64,000 nucleotides of DNA from Sorangium cellulosum (GTDB lineage: Bacteria > Myxococcota_A > Polyangia > Polyangiales > Polyangiaceae), in assembly GCF_004135735.1 (NCBI RefSeq), contig NZ_CP012670.1:9061501-9125500 (forward strand), read 5' to 3'. Numbering within the stretch: the first letter of the stretch is position 1; the number at the start of each line of letters is the position of its first letter. The notes below the pieces were generated by a model that did no database searches, was not told the DNA's origin, and worked only from the letters and a program-made list of their open reading frames with translations. Shown in pieces: positions 1-8,611 of this stretch. The position numbers and the translations under genes were made by a program.

Positions 1-2
1 GA

Positions 3-137
3 GTCAGGAGGTACCCACTTTGCACCTGCTCCGGGATCATGGGCACGGAGGACTTCGACACCCATCCAGACGGCCATCACGGGATGACGCCATGGCTCGC
101 GAGCTACATCACCTCGCAGCGGCAGGCCTGTCCGTGA
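3..137 (+). CDS. possible 3' end of a gene entering from the left edge
   Basis: One forward frame is open from the first bases to a TGA at 135-137 (about 44 codons). Its end reads MGTEDFDTHPDGHHGMTPW and then continues to a final QACP. The composition (His/Asp/Tyr/Trp rather than the Arg/Ala/Pro-rich shadows seen in other frames) suggests a genuine C-terminus. It is too short to name a family and could be chance. The gene start lies outside the window. Confidence 0.3.
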   Translation, partial: VRRYPLCTCSGIMGTEDFDTHPDGHHGMTPWLASYITSQRQACP

Positions 138-560
138 CGCCCCGCACGGCTCGCTCTCCTGCAACTGGGCGGGCGCGATCGGGAGCGCCCCCGAGATGCT
201 CTGCGTTCGCAACGATCCCTGAGGCGACCTCCTCCCCTCCCCTCCCCACCCGGCGCGACGGGCTCAGCCCCTGGCCGCTGTAGCGCTGACGCGCTCGCCC
301 TCTCGAACGACATGTCCGGACTCCCCGGGGATGGCGATTGAAGGGGGGGGCGCCGATCATCTTCAATTTTCCGGCAGGAGCGCAAAATCGAAAAAAGCAG
401 AACGTTCAGAATATGTCAAGGACCGATCGACACGCCCCCTCCAGACCCTGGAAGATCTCTGACGCGATGCGCCTTCGGCCCGGGAAATTACACCATATCG
501 ACAATTTAACGCCAATGTTCCCCCGATGCGCGGGAAGTGTATCCAGAACGTTTCGGCACG
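138..560. other. non-coding stretch upstream of glutamate dehydrogenase
   Basis: No convincing gene is seen here; the open frames on both strands are Arg/Pro/Ala-rich shadows. The last 150 bases are less GC-rich than the surroundings and presumably carry the gdhA promoter, but no clear -35/-10 pair can be assigned. Confidence 0.4.
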
Positions 561-1961
561 ATGTCGACGACGACTTCCCCGCGCGCCGCGCCGGTGTATA
601 CCCGACGCGACATGGTGCATTTGGACGAAAAAGTAGAGCCTCTCTTCGAGCAGATCGTTCGCCGCAACCCCGGCGAGGCAGAGTTCCACCAGGCGGTCCG
701 TGAGGTCCTCGAGTCCCTCGGCCCGGTGCTCTCGAAGCACCCCGAGCTGATGCGGCACAAGATCATCGAGCGCATCTGCGAGCCCGAGCGCCAGGTGATC
801 TTCCGCGTGCCGTGGGTCGACGACCGCGGCGAGGTGCAGCTCAACCGTGGCTTCCGCGTGCAGGTGAACAGCGCGCTCGGCCCCTACAAGGGCGGCATCC
901 GCTTCCACCCGACGGTCTACCTCGGGACCATCAAGTTCCTCGGCTTCGAGCAGGTCTTCAAGAACGCGCTCACCGGGATGCCGATCGGCGGCGGCAAGGG
1001 CGGCGCGGACTTCGACCCCAAGGGGAAGTCCGAGGGCGAGATCATGCGCTTCTGCCAGAGCTTCATGACCGAGCTCCACCGCCACCTCGGCGAGTACACC
1101 GACGTGCCGGCGGGCGACATCGGCGTGGGCGAGCGCGAGCTCGGCTACATGTTCGGGCAGTACAAGCGCCTGACGAACCGCTACGAGTCGGGCGTGCTCA
1201 CCGGCAAGGGCCTCGCGTGGGGCGGCTCGCTGGTGCGCCGGGAGGCGACCGGCTACGGCGCCGTCTACTTCGTCGCCGACATGCTGCGGGTGCGCGGCGA
1301 GAAGCTCGCGGACAAGACGTGCGTGGTGTCGGGCTCGGGCAACGTCGCGATCTACGCGACCCAGAAGCTGCAGCAGCTCGGGGCCCAGGTCGTCGCGTGC
1401 TCGGACTCGAGCGGCTACGTGCACGACCCCGACGGCATCGATCTCGCGCTGCTCAAGCAGGTGAAGGAGGTCGAGCGCGCGCGCATCAGCGAGTACGCCA
1501 CGCGGCGCGGCCGGCGCTCGCGCTTCGTGGAGGGCGGCAACGTCTGGGAGGTGCCGTGCCAGATCGCGCTCCCCTGCGCGACGCAGAACGAGCTGAACGG
1601 CCGCGACGCGGCGGCGCTCGTGAAGAACGGCTGTCGCACCGTCGCCGAGGGCGCGAACATGCCCACCACGCCCGAGGGCGTGCGCGTCTTCCTCGAGGCC
1701 GGCGTGGCGTTCGGCCCCGGCAAGGCCGCGAACGCGGGCGGCGTGGCGACCTCGGCGCTCGAGATGCAGCAGAACGCGAGCCGCGACTCGTGGTCGTTCG
1801 AGCACACCGAGGAGCGGCTCGCCGAGATCATGACGAACATCCACCGCACGTGCCACGAGACGGCCGAGGAGCTCGGCGTGCCCGGCAACTACGTGGTGGG
1901 CGCGAACGTCGCGGGGTTCCTGCGGGTCGCGCGCGCGATGATCGCGCTCGGCGTGGTCTGA
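561..1961 (+). CDS. gdhA: NADP-type glutamate dehydrogenase
   Basis: Catalyses reversible reductive amination of 2-oxoglutarate to glutamate in the cytoplasm, linking ammonia assimilation to carbon metabolism. The protein (about 466 residues from the ATG at 561) has the length of hexameric bacterial GDHs. The motif GPYKGGIRFHP is followed by GGGKGGADFDPKG, which carries the catalytic lysine, and the Rossmann part contains VVSGSGNVA and GAQVVACSDSSG. The C-terminal KAANAGGVATSALEMQQN is typical of the GdhA subgroup. An in-frame GTG at 537 would add eight residues and an ATG at 612 would shorten it. None has a strong ribosome binding site; 561 gives the usual N-terminal length. The gene stands alone and converges on a transporter relic at its 3' end. 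Identification is secure, cofactor preference is inferred from subgroup similarity. Confidence 0.95.
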   Translation: MSTTTSPRAAPVYTRRDMVHLDEKVEPLFEQIVRRNPGEAEFHQAVREVLESLGPVLSKHPELMRHKIIERICEPERQVIFRVPWVDDRGEVQLNRGFRVQVNSALGPYKGGIRFHPTVYLGTIKFLGFEQVFKNALTGMPIGGGKGGADFDPKGKSEGEIMRFCQSFMTELHRHLGEYTDVPAGDIGVGERELGYMFGQYKRLTNRYESGVLTGKGLAWGGSLVRREATGYGAVYFVADMLRVRGEKLADKTCVVSGSGNVAIYATQKLQQLGAQVVACSDSSGYVHDPDGIDLALLKQVKEVERARISEYATRRGRRSRFVEGGNVWEVPCQIALPCATQNELNGRDAAALVKNGCRTVAEGANMPTTPEGVRVFLEAGVAFGPGKAANAGGVATSALEMQQNASRDSWSFEHTEERLAEIMTNIHRTCHETAEELGVPGNYVVGANVAGFLRVARAMIALGVV

Positions 1962-1963
1962 CG

Positions 1964-2082
1964 GCCGGCCGCGAACGCGTACCCGATCTCGCAGGGGCGG
2001 TAGGTCTCCCAGAGCAGCTTCGTGACCACGACCGCGTCGAGGTGGAGCACCTCCTGGCGCTTCCTGAGTGCCTCATCCTTGA
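1964..2082 (-). pseudogene. relic of the 3' end of a POT peptide transporter gene
   Basis: About 110 bases directly after the gdhA stop match, with substitutions, the 3' end of the intact POT transporter gene located near 8685-8795 in this window. On the minus strand the relic still reads QEVLHLDAVVVTKLLWETYR and later IGYAFAA, against QEVLNIDAVEATKLLWETYR and IWYAFAA in the intact copy. Nothing else of the transporter is left on either side, so this is a leftover of a duplicated or rearranged copy rather than a gene. Confidence 0.7.
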
Positions 2083-2112
2083 CATACACGGATAATCGTG
2101 GTCCAAATTACA
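2079..2112 (+). promoter_or_regulatory. possible promoter before the Cys-rich lipoprotein gene
   Basis: A perfect -35 hexamer TTGACA lies at 2079-2084, in a locally AT-rich patch unusual for this window, just upstream of the ATG at 2114. The candidate -10 is weak, so the transcription start is uncertain. The near-palindrome CACGGATAATCGTG overlaps the spacer and could be an operator. Confidence 0.3.
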
Positions 2113-2113
2113 C

Positions 2114-3253
2114 ATGCGACGGTCACCGACGCGTGCCGATGCTGCGAGCGCGCCTCGAGTTCTCGAGAGCTCGCCGTGCGCTCATCCAGTCTTACGTCGT
2201 TCCCCTGGGGTGGCGTCGACCGTCGGAGTCTGCGAGCCCGAGCGCCTGGAGCGTTGCTCGACCCGCCCTGTACGCGCGCTCGCCGCGCGCCCGCTCGTCG
2301 CGCTCGTGGCCGCGATGTTGCCGCTCGCCGCCGTGGCCCACGGCTGCGGCGGCGACGCACCCGCGCCGGATGACACGGGTGCAGCGGGCGCCTCCGGGGA
2401 CTACCAGATCGATCTCGATCTACCGCCCGAGATCGGAGCCCGCGTGCTCGAGATCGCGACCGAGCTCGGCGCGGCGATCTGCGAGCGAGCTCGGAGCTGC
2501 TGCGACCACTTCGGGTTCCGGCCGCGCACCGATTGCGTGCAGATGGGCGGCGAGATCTTCGCCTACCGGATGCTGGGGGTCGCGGGCCTCGGCGAGGTGG
2601 ACCTGAGCGAGCTCGATTTCTCGATCAACGAGGCCATGGCGGAGCGCTGTATAGACATCGCGCGCTCCCTCTCGCACCAGTGCACGTTCCCGGCTATCGG
2701 GGTAGTCGATTGGTTCTGGCCTTGCTACCTGGTCCTCGATGCCTCTCGGGAAGGAGAAGTGCCCGACGAGTGCGATGGCGACGAGGTCTGCCAGGTCAAG
2801 TATGGCCCGGGCAATGGGTGCTTGAGAGACATCTGCCTGCCGTTCGCCGAGGTCGAGGAGGGCGCAGACTGCGGCCTGCCCCAGGAAGGCCCGACCATCC
2901 CCGTCTGCAGCGCGAGCCACTACTGCAGCTCTACCTGCCAGCCGCGAGCGGCGCTCGGCGAGCCGTGTGGCTCCGCAGCGTGCGTTGCAGGGGCCTTCTG
3001 CGACGGTGAGGCCGACGCGCGCACCTGTGTCCCGCGCTTGCCGCTCGGCGCACCCTGCCCGAGCGACCACGCCTGCGCGGAGGGGCTGCACTGCGCGTGC
3101 CCGAAGTTCGGGAGCTCCTGCGACGAGCGGTTCTGCTTCGAAGAGCGCGAGATCGGCGAACCTTGCTCCGCAGATCCGGAGTGCCCCTTCCCGACCCGCT
3201 GCGAGGGCGGTATTTGCAAGCCATCGAGCCTCGGATTCTGCGAGGCCCCGTGA
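2114..3253 (+). CDS. Cys-rich secreted protein, probable lipoprotein
   Basis: No enzymatic family is recognised. The translated frame has an Arg-rich start, then a hydrophobic segment (LVALVAAMLPLAAVAHGC) ending in a lipobox-like Cys followed by GG and Asp. A lipid-anchored or secreted protein is therefore inferred. The mature part begins with an acidic linker and then carries very many cysteines in short C-x(5-10)-C spacings (for example CSADPECPFPTRCEGGICK), a style common in uncharacterised myxobacterial surface proteins. The annotated ATG leaves about 70 residues before the hydrophobic segment. The true start is probably later (a GTG near 2209 is in frame), but no good ribosome binding site decides it. 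It is preceded by a possible promoter and is not in an operon. Confidence 0.65.
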   Translation: MRRSPTRADAASAPRVLESSPCAHPVLRRSPGVASTVGVCEPERLERCSTRPVRALAARPLVALVAAMLPLAAVAHGCGGDAPAPDDTGAAGASGDYQIDLDLPPEIGARVLEIATELGAAICERARSCCDHFGFRPRTDCVQMGGEIFAYRMLGVAGLGEVDLSELDFSINEAMAERCIDIARSLSHQCTFPAIGVVDWFWPCYLVLDASREGEVPDECDGDEVCQVKYGPGNGCLRDICLPFAEVEEGADCGLPQEGPTIPVCSASHYCSSTCQPRAALGEPCGSAACVAGAFCDGEADARTCVPRLPLGAPCPSDHACAEGLHCACPKFGSSCDERFCFEEREIGEPCSADPECPFPTRCEGGICKPSSLGFCEAP

Positions 3254-3640
3254 GCTCCGACACGAGAACGGGCGCGCGACGGCCCGGACATGGCGACGCG
3301 ACCGAGGCGCGCCCCGGTCGCGGAGAGGAGGAGAGGAGCGCGCGCCCGGTCTCCTCCCCGGCGCCCGCTGGCCGCTCGCGACCATCGCGGGCGGCGGGCG
3401 CTCTACTTCTGTCGTTGCTCTGCTGATAGAGCAGCTGCCCGCCCAGCCCGAAGCGATGCTCCATGGGTGTAGATCCCAAACTGACACGAAATCATTGGAG
3501 TTTTCTGGGTGGGCAGGTCCGTGCGGTGACAGAAATCTCGGAGGCGTGAGAAAATGTCGCGGCTGTTCGGAATTGATATGGCATGGCCAGACGATCGACG
3601 GTGACGGCGGTACCTGAGGCATCTGCGAAGACGAAGGTGA
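3254..3640. other. intergenic region, no gene seen
   Basis: Between the Cys-rich lipoprotein and the broken 3' end of the toxin-like gene. The segment 3470-3620 is clearly less GC-rich than its surroundings and holds no conserved frame; it may be foreign DNA that replaced the missing 3' half of the toxin gene. Confidence 0.4.
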
Positions 3641-3644
3641 GCAG

Positions 3645-6600
3645 CGTGCATCGGTGATCAGGAGCGGCCGCCCCTCGATATCGAGCGTGCTCTGCGTCAC
3701 GTACTGCCCCTCGGACCCGTTGTCCGCCACCGCGCGGAACACCCGCCCCTCCGCGTCCAGCGCCCCTGCGCGTCCAGGTGGCTCACCGCCGGCATGCCGG
3801 CGTGCGCAGCCGCCAGGTCCGCAGCGCGCCGCTCCGGGTCGCCCTGGGGCAGCGCCTGCCGGGCCGCGTACCACGCGCTCTCCAGCACCGTGTCGTTCGG
3901 ATCGTGTGATGTCTGCTGCCACGCATCGAACACCACCCTGGAGAACGTGCCGTTGGGCAGCTCGGTCCGGATGAGCCGGCCCAGCGGGTCGTACCGCAGG
4001 ATCGGCGTGACCCCCCACTCCACGAGCTCCGCCTCGTCCTCGTACTCGTGCGTCGCGCTGAAGAACGGCTCGTACTGCTTGACCGGGTTGCCCTTGTTGT
4101 CCAGCACCGTGCGCCCGGTGCCGACCCAGCGCGACGTCGCATGCGAGAAGACCAGGTCGCCTTGCGCGTTGTGCACCAGCGCGCCGTTCGCGTCGCGCTC
4201 GGGCGCCGGCCCCGGCTCCGCCTTCACCTTGCGCAGCACCTCGTTGCCGGCGCCGTCGGAGTAGATGTACGTCTCCAGCCACCGCGGGTTGCCCGCCCCG
4301 TGCTGCTCGCGGGCGCGGGCATGCACCACGTTCGGCTTGCCGGTGAGCTGGAATCGCTCCAGATCGTACTCGAATGTGACGGTCGGGTCGTCGAGCGTGT
4401 CGCCCTCGCCCGCCCCCGGCTTGCCCATCACCGCCATCGCCGTGACCCTGCCCAGCGCGTCGAAGCGCACCTCGCTCACGTTGCCGTTCGCGTCCGTGAG
4501 CTGCCACGGGCCGAGGACGCGGTAGTCGGGGACGGCTTCCACGACGTTGCTCAGCGGATCCGTCACCGCCGTCACGAGCAGGGAATACTGATCGTAGGCG
4601 ACCTGCGACGTGTTCTCGAACGGATCGACGAACGCCGTCGGCTGGTAGAAGTGGGCCGCCGAGGGGACCGCCCGCCCCGAGGAGACCCAGTAGTCCGCAT
4701 CGCCCGGGAGCTGGAGATAGCGCCCCTCCGCGAGCATGCCGCTCGTGACGCGGGAGCCGAACACGGACATGATGAGCGAAGGCGTGAGCACCTTGGCGAA
4801 GCTCTCATACCGCAGCGCCCTGCTCCCGATCTCGCCGAACGGCAGCGGCCCCGTGAGATCATCGCTCCAGTACCTCATGCGCGTGTGCTGCAAGAGGCGC
4901 TTCTGGAAAGCCCCGCCCGGCGTCCCGTCGTACTCGAGCGGCGTCGCGGCGTCTGCCGCAGCGAGGACCGCCTCGAACGCGAGCACCCCCTCCTGGCCGA
5001 GCGGCAGTCCGTGCAGCTCGTAGGTCCGGCTCTCGATCGGTACCCCGATCCGATAAGCCCCCTCCTCACCCGGGATCAGGTGCACCACGTCGTGCTCCGT
5101 CAACGTCGCCTTCCCCTGCTCCTGCTCGGGGAACTCCGCCCACACGGCCCGCCGCCGATACCCGATCTGCGCCGTCCTCCGGACCGCGCCGTGGTCGTCG
5201 ACCTCCAACGTGAGCGCGTGCGCCACGCGCGGATCGCTCTCGTTGCGCTCGTAATGGTACTCCAGCGCCTCGCGCGGATGCGCGAAGAACACGGCGTGCG
5301 CATCGCCCACAGCGGCTTGGAGCCGCCGTAGCGCGTAGCTGTGCTCGGTGACGACGTATGGACGCGGCTCCTCCGCCGACCCGTCCAGCGCATAGACCTC
5401 CTGGCGGAGCGGCCGCCCCTTGAGCGCCCGGCACGCCTCGCGCATCTCCACGGCGCGGAGCCCCTCAAGCATCGGCGTATCCGCCAGGCGGACCGCTCCC
5501 GCGTCGCCAGCGTAATACTCGCTCTCATACTGCGCCGAGACCTTCGCCCCCTCGACCCACGCGCCCGTATGGAACCACGTCTTCGTCAGCACCGGCGGCA
5601 GGTGCAGCTCGGGATCGGCGTTGGCCGCCGGCGGCGCGAAGCCCGTCCCGCTGAACGCCGAGAACGACTCCGTGTCCCACTGCTCCACCATGCCGAAGCC
5701 GCGCATCTCCCGCTCCACCCCGTCGTAGTCGCCGTGATGGTAAGCATACGTCGTCACGAAGCGGTGCCGCGAAACGGCGTCAAACACCTCCACGCGCTCG
5801 ATGACATGGACCACGAACGGGAGCCTCGTCCCCCACGGGCGGCCGGCCGCCCGGTCGGCGAGGTAGAACGTCGTCGACGGGGCATACGTCACCGTCGTCG
5901 TCCTTCCAAGGTTGTTCGCGACCGACGTCAAGAGATGCGGTCTCTTGCTCCCGAGCAGATCGATGTAGCGCATCCGCGGGCGCGCCCCGGGCAGCGACGA
6001 GCTCCACACGAGGCACCCGGTCCCGGAGCCGAGCAGATCGACCACGTCGACCGCCGCGAGATCGCTCACGTCGGGCAGCCGCGGCAAGATCACCGGCGCA
6101 GCCAGCGTGTTGCCGGCGTTGTTCGCGTACCAGCGCACGCCGTCCGGGTGCAGGTAGAGGATGTCGGTCGTCCCCGAGCCGTCCACGTCGGCGAGCCGGA
6201 TCCGCTTCGGGTCGAAGCGCCCCTCGTGGTCGAACCGCATGCGGCCGCCCATCTGCACCTTCGCGCCGAAGCGGCCATGGCCGAGGTTGGGCCAGTAGCA
6301 CACGTTGCCGTTCCGGATCCGCACCAGGTCGACCAGCCCGTCGCCGCTCATGTCGGCCAGAAAGATGCTCTGCGCCGCGTCGGCGAACACCAGCGATGGT
6401 CCGCGCTCCTCGTCGCTCGGGCGCGCGATCGTGATCGGCCGGTCGAACCCGCCCTTGGCCAGCGACGGATACCACGTGAACGTGTCAGGCCCCGTGACGA
6501 GGATGTCCTCGTGCCCGTCGCCGTTCAGATCGATGAGCCGGAGGTTCGGGTCGCTCCAGTCGACGTTCGGCTGCGACGCGAACGGCCGGAACGGCGCCCA

Positions 6601-8003
6601 CCCCGCGTCCGTGCGGTCGAAGTAGCCCGCCACCGGCCGCTCGAACACCACCATCTCCTTGCGCCCGTCCCCGTCCACGTCGAGCAGCTGCCCGCCGTTC
6701 AGGACCGCCGGCCTCGACGGCAGTGGCCGCGCCGGCGACAGCAGACCTGCGCCGAGGTTCTGCTTGTAATACAGCGCCTCCCCCTCCTCGATCAGCACGC
6801 CGGGCAGCGCCTCGCCGTCGAGATCGACCCACCGCCGCCCAGACCCCATCGTGCCGCCGGGCAGCTCGCGCAGACCCTCGGGGTCGAGCGCCTTCACCTC
6901 GCGGTGGATCACCGGCTCGCTGTACGTCAGCGCGATGGGCGGGAGCGCCTCGCGGCTATACGCCTGCGTCTGCGGATCGCGCACATATCCGGCCTGCGTC
7001 GCGGTGGCGAGCCGCGTCAGGTATGCGTTCTCCGAATACGCGAGGTCGAGCGAGCGCACGAGGCACGGCGTCTCGCCGAGCTCGGACATTTGGTGAAACA
7101 TCAGCACGCGACGGCAGAGCCGGTACGTGCGGATCTCGAACCCGGCGCGGTACACCGAGAACGGGTCCTGGCGGACCGGCCACGGGGCGCTCTCCGCCGG
7201 CGTGGGCGCCACCCGTGCTCCCCGTAATCGAAGACGACCTCGAACAGGAAGCTCCCCGCGACGCCCGGCACCGTGTTCCCGTAACGGACCCGCTTGAGAT
7301 AGCGGTTCGCGACCGCCGCGCGCCCCGCGTGGCGGTGGCTCTCCGCGGCCTCGTCGCGCGCCACGCCCGTCAGATCCTCCGCCTTGTACTCGTAGGCGAC
7401 GACATTGCCCTTGTCGTCCCGCGTCTCCTCCAGCAGCCACGAGAACACGCGCTCCGGCCTCGCCGGGTCGGCGACCCGCGCGTCCTGGCTCCGCCCGTAG
7501 ACGCTCGTCATGTTGTCCGGCGTCGTCGCCGTCCAGTACACGTTCCCGCTCGCCTTGACCTCGCGGCGCTCGATCCGCGCGAACGCGCCCTCCACGCGGG
7601 GACGGTAGCGGATCACCCGCTCGCCCTCCGTCTCGTACCGGTCGAGCACCGCGCCGTCGCTCGACCGGGCCGGCACCAGATCCTCCGCGCCGGACAGGAC
7701 GAACACGTCGCTCTCGTGCGCGTCGTCGTAACGGGGAAGGCCCTTGTCGGTCTTTCGCGTGATGCGCGGGATCGACAGCTGCCAGCCGACGCCGAACGGA
7801 CCGTTGCCAGCTCCGGAGTCGTACGTCACCGCCAGCCCTGGCCCGAACCCGGCCCGGCCTGGGCTCAGCGGCAGCGGGATCGAGAACGAGCCCGTACCCG
7901 TCACCGGGTTCGCGGAGAACTTCTCATCCACCCCGCGGATCGCGCCGCCGCCATTCGGCAGCGCGGGCGCCGTCTCTCGCTCGTCACGAGCGCTAGGGGC
8001 CAT
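3645..8003 (-). pseudogene. TcdB/SpvB-like insecticidal toxin component, frameshifted and truncated
   Basis: In intact relatives (Tc toxin B component, Salmonella SpvB N-terminal region) this protein forms the cocoon or shell that carries a toxic C-terminal domain. From the ATG at 8003 the N-terminus reads PNGGGAIRGVDEKFSANPVTG and GFGPGLAVTYDSGAGNGPFG, the SpvB domain. The frame shifts near 7205-7214 and continues in another frame with FG-GAP/VCBS-like units (DVDGDGRKEMVVF, DLNGDGHEDILV, DMSGDGLVDLVRI, DVDGSGTTDILYL) and the TcdB middle regions. A 17-base tandem duplication (3744-3760 and 3761-3777) causes a second shift. The next frame keeps FRAVADNG and LDIEGRPLLITDAR and then homology stops near 3645, so the RHS core and toxin tip are absent. 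The shift near 7.2 kb could be a sequencing error, but the duplication and truncation are real lesions. No A-component gene is in the window. Confidence 0.85.
3744..3777. repeat. 17-base tandem duplication that breaks the toxin frame
   Basis: Two adjacent copies (3744-3760, 3761-3777) differ at one base. Removing one copy restores an uninterrupted reading HLDAEGRVFRAVADNG on the minus strand, so the duplication explains the frameshift. Confidence 0.8.
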
Positions 8004-8038
8004 GAAGACGCCTGCTGCCACGGCCCTCCCGGAAGGCC

Positions 8039-8140
8039 TCACCCGAGGTCCGCCACCTCGTCCATGAGCGCGAGCAGATCGGCGGCGGTGCGCGGCGGTT
8101 CACAGCGCGACACCACCTCGCCCGTCTCGATGGTCGTCAT
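8039..8140 (-). CDS. possible 33-residue peptide upstream of the toxin-like gene
   Basis: Minus-strand ATG at 8140 opens MTTIETGEVVSRCEPPRTAA and ends with LMDEVADLG at a TGA 35 bases before the toxin start at 8003. The composition is unlike the repeat-derived shadows next to it and it could be co-transcribed with the toxin gene. The frame upstream runs into the His/Ala-type satellite, so it may also be the tail of a longer, repeat-expanded frame. No family recognised. Confidence 0.3.
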   Translation of the reverse strand: MTTIETGEVVSRCEPPRTAADLLALMDEVADLG

Positions 8141-8343
8141 GAACGCGCACGCGCACGGAATGAACGCGCACGCGCACGCGCACGCGCACGGAATGAACGC
8201 GCACGCGCACGCGCACGCGCACGCGCACGGAATGAACGCGCACGCGCACGCGCACGGAATGAACGCGCACGCGCACGCGCACGGAATGAACGCGCACGCG
8301 CACGCGCACGGAATGAACGCGCACGCGCACGCGCACGCGCACG
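8141..8343. repeat. satellite array, units of GAAC(GCGCAC)n GGAAT
   Basis: Seven or so units begin with GAACGCGCAC, continue with two to four GCGCAC hexamers and end in GGAAT. Read on the plus strand it would encode Met-Asn-(Ala-His)n-Gly blocks. No ribosome binding site or conserved frame supports translation. It abuts a second, unrelated array. Confidence 0.9.
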
Positions 8344-8354
8344 GGGAGGCCAGA

Positions 8355-8606
8355 CGAGGACGGGAGACGGGAGACGGGAGACGGGAGACGGGAGACGGGA
8401 GACGGGAGACGGGAGACGGGAGACGGGAGACGGGAGACGGGAGACGGAGACGGGAGGCGGAGACGGGATACGGAGACGGGAGACGGGAGACGGGAGACGG
8501 GAGACGGGAGACGGAGACGGGAGGCGGAGACGGGATACGGGAGGCGGAGACGGGATACGGGAGGCGGAGACGGGATACGGGAGGCGGAGACGGGATACGG
8601 AGACGG
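8355..8606. repeat. satellite array of ACGGGAG heptamers and variants
   Basis: A purine-rich plus strand made of ACGGGAG repeats, passing into higher-order units that mix GGAGACGGGAG, GGAGGCGGAG and ACGGGATACGG. The strong strand asymmetry (purine on plus) could form triplex or slipped structures. It ends about six bases before the POT transporter stop codon. Confidence 0.9.
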
Positions 8607-8611
8607 GGATG

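Noticed and set aside
363..1856. Long minus-strand frame opposite glutamate dehydrogenase
   Set aside because: Composition is typical of an antisense shadow, and the plus frame is a complete GdhA.
8141..8606. CRISPR array or His-rich metal-binding protein
   Set aside because: No spacers are present; the Ala-His reading has no ribosome binding site and the array is bounded by simple-sequence repeats.
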